Source: a virus
Direction: 5' to 3' (one strand)
DNA length: 64,000 nt
IMG/VR virus record: IMGVR_UViG_3300044970_001297
Span: 28,789-92,788 of that record
This document shows positions 22,729 through 28,462 of this stretch, piece after piece. Position 1 is the stretch's first letter. Each line of letters starts with the position of its first letter. The position numbers and the translations under genes are program-made. A model generated the notes under the pieces. The model did no database searches. It worked only from the letters and a program-made list of their open reading frames with translations, and was not told where the DNA came from.

Positions 22729-22749
22729 TGTGTGTTTCTCCTTGTTTGT

Positions 22750-23064
22750 TCAGAGAGTCGAATCGCAGTTGTCGCAGATCTCGACCGCACGGTCGAAGCA
22801 TCCGCACGACTTGTAGTAGGTCGCGTTGTCGAGGTGCGTGAGCGGCACCATCATTGCCATCGAATTCTTGAACTTGCCATCGGAGTACAACTTGCCGACC
22901 TTCGCACGGAGTTCGCGAATCCGCGCCTCTGCCTGTTCGCGGGTGTGGTTCTGCGGTCCAGGCTTGTCGAAGATCAGCGACGGCTCTGCGGTCTTCGTCA
23001 CCTTGACGGAAACCTTGGTGCGGACGGGCTTCGCGGACTTCTTTGCAGTCTTGGTCTTGCTCAT
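22750..23064 (-). CDS. unknown protein with C-terminal Cys cluster, 104 residues
   Basis: Start ATG 23064 (MSKTKTAKKSAKPVRTKVSVKVTKTAEP) gives a Lys-rich N-terminus, a helical middle (REQAEARIRELRAKVGKLYSDGKF) and a C-terminus with CGCFDRAVEICDNC, which could bind zinc. The gene is preceded by AGGAGTTTTCATC. Function unknown. Confidence 0.6.
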   Translation of the reverse strand: MSKTKTAKKSAKPVRTKVSVKVTKTAEPSLIFDKPGPQNHTREQAEARIRELRAKVGKLYSDGKFKNSMAMMVPLTHLDNATYYKSCGCFDRAVEICDNCDSTL

Positions 23065-23083
23065 GATGAAAACTCCTAGTTGT

Positions 23084-23455
23084 TCAGTGCTTGCGAACGA
23101 TCTTGCCAGAGAGTTGCCGATCCCTGCGATTGGAACGATAGTCATGCCGTCCCTCGGAGTCGCCCCAACTACTAGAACGCACAGCCCCAAGGGTCATGGG
23201 TGCGAGTTCCACCCGATCCCCGACGCGCACATCGGGAAGCCCCTCCTGCGTCTGAGACTTGCCGATGTATCCCATGAGTACCCATCCCTCATCGGTGCGA
23301 ATGCGGACCCACATACGCCACACCTTCGGACCAGTGCCGAACGGAACGGTGGTGCCATACACCGCCTTCTTCGCGACGATCTTCCCGCTGAAGGCGTGAG
23401 GAGTCTTGAAGTACTCCATCTTTGGCATTGGTTGGGGTGAATTGCTCTCGTTCAT
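23084..23455 (-). CDS. unknown protein, 123 residues, beta-rich
   Basis: Start ATG 23455 (MNESNSPQPMPKMEYFKTPH). The middle (FSGKIVAKKAVYGTTVPFGTGPKVWRMWVRIRTDEGWVLMGYIG) followed by LPDVRVGDRVELAPMTLGAV reads like an OB- or SH3-type barrel. The tail is Arg/Ser-rich. Binding to nucleic acid is possible, but there is no diagnostic motif. Confidence 0.55.
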   Translation of the reverse strand: MNESNSPQPMPKMEYFKTPHAFSGKIVAKKAVYGTTVPFGTGPKVWRMWVRIRTDEGWVLMGYIGKSQTQEGLPDVRVGDRVELAPMTLGAVRSSSWGDSEGRHDYRSNRRDRQLSGKIVRKH

Positions 23456-23465
23456 CGTCGTGTTC

Positions 23466-23663
23466 TCAGAAAGGAAGGTCGAAGAGGTCGCCAAGGTCGA
23501 GTTCGCCGCCCTTGAGGTGTGCGCGTTCGCGGTCGCGGCGGTCGCACTCCTCATTGTAGGCATTCCACTCTTCGCGCGACTTGAACCTTTCGGGGTATTC
23601 GCGCTGCATTGCGTCGTTGGTGAGCCGTTCGAAGGCGCATGGGTTGTTGGTGTCGCTGCTCAT
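23466..23663 (-). CDS. small charged protein, 65 residues
   Basis: The product (MSSDTNNPCAFERLTNDAMQREYPERFKSREEWNAYNEECDRRDRER...) is helical and highly charged, ending GELDLGDLFDLPF. It is the first gene of its run. The next gene upstream is 157 bases away. No family recognised. Confidence 0.6.
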   Translation of the reverse strand: MSSDTNNPCAFERLTNDAMQREYPERFKSREEWNAYNEECDRRDRERAHLKGGELDLGDLFDLPF

Positions 23664-23820
23664 GATGTCCCACTATGACAGAAAATCGTCCGAATGCAAG
23701 CCCCAAATGAGTCTGAGGCACGAAAAAAACGAAAAAAGGTGAAAATTGTCTCCGAATAGTTCGGAATTTTGACCGATAATGTGATTTTTGCCCCAAATTA
23801 GCATTTTCACACTTCGAAAT
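23664..23820. other. AT-rich intergenic region
   Basis: No gene is visible. A-rich tracts and a small palindrome TCCGAATAGTTCGGA (23751-23765) are present. It probably contains the promoter for the minus-strand run that starts at 23663. No late octamer is seen, which suggests early or middle expression. Confidence 0.45.
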
Positions 23821-24057
23821 TCACATTTTGTCATCTTTGTGGCATGGGCAAGGGTACTTCGCTTCGTCCTTGATGCCCTGCAAGACTATGAAGTTGGATG
23901 GGATGTCCTCGGGATTGCGTAATGCTCTCGCAACTCCGTTGTCGAACTCGCTCTTGGTGAGCAAAAGTTCAAACTGATAGCCTTCGGAGTTCACATGTGT
24001 GCATAGAAAGTACTCGTCTGCCTCTCTCGCGGACTTCTTGTTGAGATTCTTTGCCAT
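23821..24057 (-). CDS. unknown protein, 78 residues
   Basis: The product (MAKNLNKKSAREADEYFLCTHVNSEGYQFELLLTKSEFDNGVARALRNPEDIPS...) has a CPCH near its C-terminus that, with the upstream CTH, could bind a metal. AGGAGG precedes ATG 24057, and a late octamer at 24077-24084 predicts a 14-base leader. Function unknown. Confidence 0.65.
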   Translation of the reverse strand: MAKNLNKKSAREADEYFLCTHVNSEGYQFELLLTKSEFDNGVARALRNPEDIPSNFIVLQGIKDEAKYPCPCHKDDKM

Positions 24058-24076
24058 GTTTCAATCCTCCTATGAC

Positions 24077-24084
24077 TATTTAGA
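24077..24084 (-). promoter_or_regulatory. late promoter octamer TCTAAATA
   Basis: The minus strand reads TCTAAATA, with a predicted start near 24071, 14 bases before the ATG at 24057. The terminator at 24099-24122 is immediately upstream. Confidence 0.6.
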
Positions 24085-24098
24085 GTTCTGAAACAAAA

Positions 24099-24122
24099 CA
24101 AGAGGCTTTTGCAAGCCTCTTG
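24099..24122 (-). terminator. Rho-independent terminator
   Basis: Ten-base arms CAAGAGGCTT and AAGCCTCTTG close a 4-base loop. On the minus strand they are followed by TTTTGTTT. The hairpin separates the tRNA-region transcript from the 24057 gene. Confidence 0.8.
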
Positions 24123-24273
24123 TGGTCGATTTACTCGACCTATGAATGATGACACTATGATGGATTACACCATCTTTTCTTGCTTTGTCGGTCGATTGAC
24201 TAGTATAGACCGTTTTACGCAAGAGCATCTCTTGTCAAGACCGCGTTTTCGTCAGAACGCCACTAGTGTCGAA

Positions 24274-24327
24274 TGGAGTCGGGGGGATTCGCACCCCCGT
24301 GCATTGGGATTGTTTGCAAAGATCAAC
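24274..24327 (-). other. tRNA-like 3' half (T-arm plus acceptor strand), no complete tRNA
   Basis: On the minus strand GGGGG-TGCGAAT-CCCCC forms a perfect T-arm and is followed by CGACTCC and A, like a tRNA or tmRNA 3' end. A GCA triplet sits in a loop-like context upstream (CTTTGCAAAC), but its stem has mismatches. No 5' acceptor strand GGAGTCG is found within tRNA distance. A decayed tRNA-Cys or a tRNA-end remnant are both possible. Confidence 0.4.
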
Positions 24328-24349
24328 GATGTCGAGTCTATGTATCGCG

Positions 24350-24607
24350 TCACTCGACTTCGACGCGAATCTTGAAATGTCCTTCCTTGTGCGGTTCGAT
24401 TCGAATCGACTTGATGACACCGAAGCCGTAGTCCGATCCAACGGTAATGAATGGACCACCTTCGGGGTCGAAATACGCAATCTCTGTGTTGTCCTCGTTC
24501 ATGCCAGCCCGACCGAAGCGAGACTCACCTTCGATTGTGAAGATGTTGTGTCCGTTGTCGGTGATGTTGCGAGGTTGTCCGTAACGAGACTTCAACTTGG
24601 TAAGCAT
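24350..24607 (-). CDS. unknown protein, 85 residues
   Basis: The product (MLTKLKSRYGQPRNITDNGHNIFTIEGESRFGRAGMNEDNTEIAYFDPEGGPF...) is beta-rich and ends with IKSIRIEPHKEGHFKIRVEVE. An AGGAG ribosome-binding site precedes ATG 24607. It lies between tRNA-Arg (TCT) and the tRNA-like fragment. No family recognised. Confidence 0.6.
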   Translation of the reverse strand: MLTKLKSRYGQPRNITDNGHNIFTIEGESRFGRAGMNEDNTEIAYFDPEGGPFITVGSDYGFGVIKSIRIEPHKEGHFKIRVEVE

Positions 24608-24642
24608 CTGCTTTCTCCTGCTTGAGTTCTCTCTGTCAGAAG

Positions 24643-24716
24643 CACACCTGGCTGGATTCGAACCAGCGACAAACGGATTAGAAATCCGTTACTCTATCCT
24701 GCTGAGTTACAGGTGT
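24643..24716 (-). tRNA. tRNA-Arg (TCT)
   Basis: Acceptor ACACCTG/CAGGTGT, D-stem ACTC/GAGT, anticodon stem ACGGA/TCCGT with loop TTTCTAA (TCT), and T-arm GCTGG-TTCGAAT-CCAGC. The CCA is not encoded. Confidence 0.93.
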
Positions 24717-24727
24717 GTGTAAGGATT

Positions 24728-24865
24728 CTACTTCGGCTTCTTGGGGGAGGTCTTTCTCTTTGGCTTCTTCTTGCCAAAGATTCTATCCCAATTCTCTGCC
24801 CACTTCTTCTGGTCTACGGGGCGATACGAATCACCTTTTCCTGCGCTGTGCCGTCTGTTTTCCAT
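24728..24865 (-). CDS. small phage protein, 45 residues
   Basis: ATG 24865 has GGAGAGA upstream. The product MENRRHSAGKGDSYRPVDQK and KWAENWDRIFGKKKPKRKTS carries the GDSYRPVxxxxWxxNWDxIFG pattern that I know as a small conserved open frame in T4-like marine phages. The C-terminus is Lys-rich. Function unknown. Confidence 0.65.
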   Translation of the reverse strand: MENRRHSAGKGDSYRPVDQKKWAENWDRIFGKKKPKRKTSPKKPK

Positions 24866-24887
24866 GCAGTCTCTCCATAAAAAGGGA

Positions 24888-24914
24888 ACGGCAGGGGGAG
24901 TTACCCCCTGCCGT
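24888..24914 (-). terminator. strong Rho-independent terminator
   Basis: Perfect 11-base GC-rich arms (ACGGCAGGGGG/CCCCCTGCCGT) with a 5-base loop are followed on the minus strand by TCCCTTTTTAT, just upstream of the small gene at 24728-24865. Confidence 0.85.
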
Positions 24915-24920
24915 CGTTCT

Positions 24921-24936
24921 AGTCTAGATCTAGACT
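24921..24936. repeat. 16-base perfect palindrome
   Basis: AGTCTAGATCTAGACT reads the same on both strands and sits seven bases from the terminator at 24888-24914, in the gap before the 25005-25298 gene ends. It could be a protein-binding operator. No second copy was noticed. Confidence 0.7.
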
Positions 24937-25004
24937 TCTAGTATCGGAGCATCCGCTGACCCCGACTGCCGTTCCCACGCGGACAATAATTATATTCTGT
25001 CAGT

Positions 25005-25298
25005 TCAAAGCAGGAAGCGATTGCCCTGGGCATCGAAGCCGTAGGTGCGGGTGCCGGGGTGCGTGTCGATCATGCTGTAGACCGTCTCGCCACGGCTGTT
25101 GGTGTTCGACTCCACGATCCAGTTGCCGTGCGTCTCGACGCGCTCACGGATGCTGGAGATCATCGCACGGAAGTTCTTCACGCCGAACTTGCTGTTGGCC
25201 TGAGCCGAAGTGAGCGACTTGCCCGAAGCGAGGTAGTTGATGACCTGACGGGTCTTGGTGAGCGAACGGGTCGAACGGGTCTTGGTGGCAGTAGCCAT
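25005..25298 (-). CDS. winged-helix-like DNA-binding protein, 97 residues
   Basis: The product (MATATKTRSTRSLTKTRQVINYLASGKSLTSAQANSKFGVKNFRAMISSIRERVETHGNWIVES...) shows a helix-turn-helix pattern (SLTSAQANSKFGVKNFRAMISSIRE) followed by a beta wing (NWIVESNTNSRGETVYSMI). The type is common in phages. It is probably a regulator or DNA-architecture protein. The target is unknown. Confidence 0.6.
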   Translation of the reverse strand: MATATKTRSTRSLTKTRQVINYLASGKSLTSAQANSKFGVKNFRAMISSIRERVETHGNWIVESNTNSRGETVYSMIDTHPGTRTYGFDAQGNRFLL

Positions 25299-25469
25299 AC
25301 TCTACACTCCTAAACATTGACTGCTTCACTTTGAAAGAGGAGTTCGCACCGCAGTCCCGTGCGTTCCTCAACTGTTGTGCTACAAGTATATCTCTGAATC
25401 GTCTGCTGTCAATATCTGTCGAACGCGAATCGAAAAGAATCTTACTTTGCTTCTATTTGATTCTGAATC
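25299..25469. other. intergenic stretch with a possible tRNA-like remnant
   Basis: No gene is seen. On the minus strand about 25322-25385 contains GTAGCACAACAG, an anticodon-arm-like CGCAC...GTGCG and AACTCCTC, reminiscent of a shortened tRNA. The arms do not close properly, so I do not call a tRNA. Confidence 0.3.
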
Positions 25470-25679
25470 TTACGCGCTCTTGGCAGGAGAGAGATATTGT
25501 TCAAAATCCTCTCCGTAGATCTCGACTCGCTTTGCTGGACTCAGAGATTGAAGTTCAGCAACCTTGTCGATTCCATATTTCGCAACCCGCTCATCGGCAG
25601 TCATGCGAAACAGGTTCTTGTCAAACACATGCTTTCCTTGAAAGCAACTCTGCACCCATCGTCTAAAAAACTCACTCAT
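25470..25679 (-). CDS. unknown protein, 69 residues
   Basis: Start ATG 25679 has a GGAGGT ribosome-binding site formed in the end of the upstream gene. The product (MSEFFRRWVQSCFQGKHVFDKNLFRMTADERVAKYGIDKVAELQSLSPAKRVEIYG...) is helical. It is coupled to the capsid-targeting-leader gene at 25681-26214. No motif is recognised. Confidence 0.6.
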   Translation of the reverse strand: MSEFFRRWVQSCFQGKHVFDKNLFRMTADERVAKYGIDKVAELQSLSPAKRVEIYGEDFEQYLSPAKSA

Positions 25680-25680
25680 C

Positions 25681-26214
25681 TCATGCACCTCCACCTACTA
25701 TGAACTTCTTGCCCTTCAACCGCGTGTTGAAGTCGCCAACATTGGTGCTGATGCCAGCACCACCGATACGCGCTCTCTTTCCCTTCGGAACCCAATCCGA
25801 CTTGCCAGTTCCGTGGAACACGCTGCCGTGCTTCTTGGAAACAGAGAGAACGGTGTCTTGACCAAACTGCTCCCCATGCTTCTTGAGATCCCTAAGAAGA
25901 GTAGCATGATCTCCTACGCTACCCCGTTTGGGTGCGGGAAGTTGACCAGAATGAACCATGAAGGTCTTCTCCTTCACCTTCTTCTTCTCTCCATTGTGGT
26001 CTTCGATGTACTCGCCCTTGACTGGAACAGGAGTGTATCCATGCTGCTTGAGGCTTGCCCTGAGTGCCTTCGTCCTCTTGTTGTTCTCAGCGGGAGAAAG
26101 ATTCCCACGGCTTGCTGATATGAAACCCACCATGTGACCACCTTCGATGTGACCATGTAGACGGGAAAGGGAACGCCTTGCTGCCTCTGAAATGAACTCT
26201 CTATATGACTTCAT
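25681..26214 (-). CDS. capsid-targeting-leader protein, DUF3293-like body
   Basis: The 177-residue protein begins MKSYREFISEAARRSLSRL, the same leader type as the 6.4-8.6 kb genes, with I-S-E before Ala. The body (GFISASRGNLSPAENNKRTKALRASLKQHGYTPVPVKGEYIEDHNGE and EKTFMVHSGQ, then GQDTVLSVSKKHGSVFHGTG) has the SxxRGNxSxxENxxRxxxL...GY...VxGxYxE layout of DUF3293-like phage and bacterial proteins. AGGAGG and a canonical TATAAATA late promoter lie upstream. It is therefore probably made late and packaged. The biochemical role is unknown. Confidence 0.65.
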   Translation of the reverse strand: MKSYREFISEAARRSLSRLHGHIEGGHMVGFISASRGNLSPAENNKRTKALRASLKQHGYTPVPVKGEYIEDHNGEKKKVKEKTFMVHSGQLPAPKRGSVGDHATLLRDLKKHGEQFGQDTVLSVSKKHGSVFHGTGKSDWVPKGKRARIGGAGISTNVGDFNTRLKGKKFIVGGGA

Positions 26215-26237
26215 GGAAAAGTCCTCCTGTATGGAGA

Positions 26238-26245
26238 TATTTATA
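26238..26245 (-). promoter_or_regulatory. canonical T4 late promoter TATAAATA
   Basis: The minus strand reads TATAAATA, the exact T4 late -10 octamer. The start would be near 26232, giving an 18-base leader with AGGAGGAC before ATG 26214. Confidence 0.75.
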
Positions 26246-26456
26246 CTAGCCCGTTTTCCTCATCAAACTTAGCAATCCTGTCCATGGCGCAATTGCTGAG
26301 TTCTTTTTGAGTTTCCTTGAGTTTCCTCTGAAGTTCCATGATCTCCCCATATGCGTCCCCAATCAGAATGAGGACATCCTTGGGAAGGTCCGTGCGCTTG
26401 GTGGCAACGCGAAGGCGGTAGTCGATATGCAGATGATCGTCATCTTGCCACATCAT
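26241..26456 (-). CDS. unknown protein, 71 residues
   Basis: The product (MMWQDDDHLHIDYRLRVATKRTDLPKDVLILIGDAYGEIMELQRKLKETQKEL...) ends in a coiled coil. It overlaps the preceding gene by four bases. Its stop overlaps the late promoter of the 26214 gene. Function unknown. Confidence 0.6.
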   Translation of the reverse strand: MMWQDDDHLHIDYRLRVATKRTDLPKDVLILIGDAYGEIMELQRKLKETQKELSNCAMDRIAKFDEENGLV

Positions 26457-26833
26457 GCATCCTTGCCCTTGATCTTCTCCTGCTCTGCCTTGAGATCTTC
26501 CTTACGAGCCTCCTGCAAGATCTTCTCGCGGTCTTCGTCTAATTGAGCGTCGATCCTGTCAAAGATCTTGCCAAGATGCTTTGCCTCAATCGTAGCACCG
26601 TCCTCTGCCTTTCGTGCAGTGAAATATAGTGCTTCGCGCATCATCTGGTACTTCCAGCGAATATGCTCAAGTTGCAGGACAACATTGCAATCCTGCACGG
26701 TTATCTCATCGGCATCCTGCATGTGTTTTGCCAATGTCTGCATCTTTTCATCGCTGATCTCCGTGAACGGGAGAATCGGCGGTTCTGGTACGAATGCTAC
26801 GGATGCTGCTGTTAGAATTGCTGCGAGTTTCAT
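26453..26833 (-). CDS. secreted or membrane-anchored coiled-coil protein
   Basis: The 126-residue protein begins with a signal-like segment (MKLAAILTAASVAFVPEPP), followed by long charged helices (EDGATIEAKHLGKIFDRIDAQLDEDREKILQEARKEDLKAEQEKIKG). It directly follows a 39-residue membrane protein with overlapping stop/start. A signal or anchor plus coiled coil is the layout of spanins, which is one possibility. Nothing more specific is visible. Confidence 0.55.
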   Translation of the reverse strand: MKLAAILTAASVAFVPEPPILPFTEISDEKMQTLAKHMQDADEITVQDCNVVLQLEHIRWKYQMMREALYFTARKAEDGATIEAKHLGKIFDRIDAQLDEDREKILQEARKEDLKAEQEKIKGKDA

Positions 26834-26949
26834 GATTTACTTCCTCCGTCGATTGGTTGAAATGTTAGCAATTGCGAGTAGAGCAGTGACACCACGACGA
26901 ATCCGACTGTGGAAAGCCCAAGCAAGATGTTGAGAGTGTGTGGGGTCAC
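26830..26949 (-). CDS. tiny membrane protein, 39 residues, GTG start
   Basis: A GTG at 26949 overlaps the upstream stop (GTGA) and has AAGGAG nine bases before it. The stop overlaps the next ATG (ATGA). The product MTPHTLNILLGLSTVGFVVV and SLLYSQLLTFQPIDGGSKS is one transmembrane helix with a short tail. Tight coupling on both sides supports a real gene. It could belong to a lysis or membrane function with the following signal-bearing protein. Confidence 0.6.
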   Translation of the reverse strand: MTPHTLNILLGLSTVGFVVVSLLYSQLLTFQPIDGGSKS

Positions 26950-27230
26950 TTGCTTTTCTCCTTGTAGCAGTCCCAACCCAAAGCGTGTGCAATATCTTCC
27001 TTTGATGAATTTTCCGATCCCCGTTCATTGTACTCCGCAAAACCACAATACATCCGTCTTGCCTCATTCCGTTCATCTGTTCTTTTTGCGAGTTCGGCAC
27101 GAAGAGACTCAATCTCTTTGGCACAACTTGTCAGACATTCAGTTGGCATACCATCCATCATTTCCACCATCCACTTGCGATTTGCTACTATCTCGTCAAG
27201 TATCCAAGGATTTGGGGTGTAATCAGCCAT
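26946..27230 (-). CDS. unknown protein, 94 residues
   Basis: The product (MADYTPNPWILDEIVANRKWMVEMMDGMPTECLTSCAKEIESLRAELAKRTDERNEARRMYCGF...) has a central coiled coil and a C-terminal helix (SSKEDIAHALGWDCYKEKSK). It overlaps both neighbours and is in the same operon. No family recognised. Confidence 0.6.
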   Translation of the reverse strand: MADYTPNPWILDEIVANRKWMVEMMDGMPTECLTSCAKEIESLRAELAKRTDERNEARRMYCGFAEYNERGSENSSKEDIAHALGWDCYKEKSK

Positions 27231-27489
27231 TGCCGTCCTCCATCAAGAAGTTTTTCTCGGTGAGTTTTTCAAATCGCTCGTCAAGAGCCTTTTGCATCTT
27301 TTTTCCATCTTCCGATTTCTTCCATGTTTCGATGGCAGGATGGCTACAAGAACAGACAAGTGCTTCGTCAGTGTTGGGACCGACAAGCATTCCATCCCAC
27401 TCTCCGCACCAATGCCAGCCCTCCTCCCACTCTTCCTTGGTGAGTCCTGTTCCTGATCGGTCAAGTTCGATGTAGCGTTCTCTGTTCAT
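27223..27489 (-). CDS. unknown protein, 88 residues
   Basis: Start ATG 27489 lies three bases from the 3' end of tRNA-Leu. The product (MNRERYIELDRSGTGLTKEEWEEGWHWCGEWDGMLVGPNTDEALVCSC...) begins like small phage proteins with LTxEExxxGWHWCxEWDGxLV, here with several Trp and Cys, possibly metal-binding. The tail is a Lys/Glu helix. Function unknown. Confidence 0.65.
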   Translation of the reverse strand: MNRERYIELDRSGTGLTKEEWEEGWHWCGEWDGMLVGPNTDEALVCSCSHPAIETWKKSEDGKKMQKALDERFEKLTEKNFLMEDGNG

Positions 27490-27491
27490 AA

Positions 27492-27576
27492 TACCAGCGA
27501 CAGGATTCGAACCTGCATGATCAATTACGATCAGCGCATTTTGAGTGCGCCGTGTATACCGTTCCACCACGCTGGC
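27492..27576 (-). tRNA. tRNA-Leu (CAA)
   Basis: Acceptor GCCAGCG/CGCTGGT, anticodon stem GCGCA/TGCGC with loop CTCAAAA (CAA), a long variable arm TGATCGTAATTGATCA, and a T-arm with GGTTCGAATCC. 85 bases. Confidence 0.93.
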
Positions 27577-27586
27577 GTAAATATCA

Positions 27587-27943
27587 TTAAGAGGAGTAGT
27601 GTTCTTCTCTATGACAATTAGCACATAAAATTACACATTTACTCATTTCTTCTTTTAGAGTATCTAAAGAGAAGCAGGATTTGGCTAGTTTTGCAACATT
27701 TTTAGTTTTTGCTTCAACATGATGAAAGTCTAATGCACAAGCATGTTTTTTGTAACCACATTTGGTACAGCCAGTTTGGACTTTGTATTCATTTATGAAT
27801 TTGGTATTTCGTTTTCTTGCAGTTCTGTTCCTATCACGAAACTTGTCCTTGTTATCAAGGTAGTATTCATGTGCTTGCTCTTTTGTCCGTTCGTAGTATG
27901 CTTTTCTATATCTCTTCTTTTCTTCTGGATCTTTATATGGCAT
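27587..27943 (-). CDS. HNH endonuclease
   Basis: The 118-residue protein has CTKCGYKKHACALDFHH (about 58-74) and CVILCANCHREEH (about 101-113). The CxxC, DFHH and CxxCHxxxH pattern is the zinc-stabilised HNH/McrA-type nuclease fold. The N-terminus is a basic helix (EEKKRYRKAYYERTKEQAHEYY). It lies between tRNA-Leu and tRNA-Lys, a usual place for free-standing homing nucleases. The DNA is visibly more AT-rich than its neighbours, which suggests separate origin. A late octamer CCTAAATA is at 27963-27970. Confidence 0.85.
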   Translation of the reverse strand: MPYKDPEEKKRYRKAYYERTKEQAHEYYLDNKDKFRDRNRTARKRNTKFINEYKVQTGCTKCGYKKHACALDFHHVEAKTKNVAKLAKSCFSLDTLKEEMSKCVILCANCHREEHYSS

Positions 27944-27962
27944 GGATTCAAACCTCCATGCT

Positions 27963-27970
27963 TATTTAGG
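27963..27970 (-). promoter_or_regulatory. late promoter octamer CCTAAATA
   Basis: The minus strand reads CCTAAATA, and the predicted start is near 27957, 14 bases before the HNH ATG at 27943, with GGAGG in the leader. Confidence 0.5.
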
Positions 27971-28008
27971 AATCCGAGAAAGTTCACCGCGCCACATTCA
28001 CACATCAA

Positions 28009-28082
28009 TGCCCCCCCTGGGACTTGAACCCAGACAATGCGGTTTAAAAGACCGCTACTCTAGCCAATTGAGTTAGAGGGGC
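28009..28082 (-). tRNA. tRNA-Lys (TTT)
   Basis: Acceptor GCCCCTC/GGGGGGC, anticodon stem GCGGT/ACCGC with loop CTTTTAA (TTT), and T-arm CTGGG-TTCAAGT-CCCAG. Confidence 0.93.
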
Positions 28083-28093
28083 AGTATTTTCAC

Positions 28094-28462
28094 TCAGCCA
28101 TTCAAAGTAGTTCCAACCTTGCGGAACGACTTGATGGTATTCACATTGAACGACCGCCATTGTGCGGCATCCATGTCCCACACGGGAATGACATCTGGAC
28201 CGCTGCCATCCTCCGTGAGTAGTGTCTTCGGATTCGCAATCGGTGCAATGCTTGTCGAGCGAGTGCAGCGAAGTGTCCGTTCGCTTCCGTCTGCCTTGGT
28301 GAAGACCACCTCACAGACACCTTGATGAAGCGATTCAACGATTTGAGTCTTCTCTAGCATTTGCTTGTTCCTTCCTGTCCATTGCTTCTTCTTGGGTGTT
28401 CCATTCTCCTCCACGGGAGACGGAGTTCGATTGTACGATCCGTAGAGTGTACGCAAGATCAT
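28094..28462 (-). CDS. SH3-barrel-like small protein (DUF2693 type)
   Basis: The 122-residue reading starts at ATG 28462, which overlaps the upstream stop (ATGA). A second start at 28360 with GGAAGGA upstream would give the 88 residues usual for the family. The core CEVVFTKADGSERTLRCTRS and IPVWDMDAAQWRSFNVNTIKSF matches the DUF2693 pattern: GVCEVTFTKxDGxxRxMxCT, then PVWDxxxxxWRSFxxxxI. It is a common small phage protein, probably a DNA- or protein-binding barrel. The start is uncertain. Confidence 0.7.
   Translation of the reverse strand: MILRTLYGSYNRTPSPVEENGTPKKKQWTGRNKQMLEKTQIVESLHQGVCEVVFTKADGSERTLRCTRSTSIAPIANPKTLLTEDGSGPDVIPVWDMDAAQWRSFNVNTIKSFRKVGTTLNG

Noticed and set aside
24274-24356. 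A complete tRNA-Cys on the minus strand
   Set aside because: T-arm and 3' acceptor are perfect, but the anticodon stem is mismatched and no 5' acceptor strand is present within range.
25322-25385. A short tRNA on the minus strand in the gap before the 25005-25298 gene
   Set aside because: D-arm and acceptor do not close and the total length is too short. Kept only as a possible remnant.
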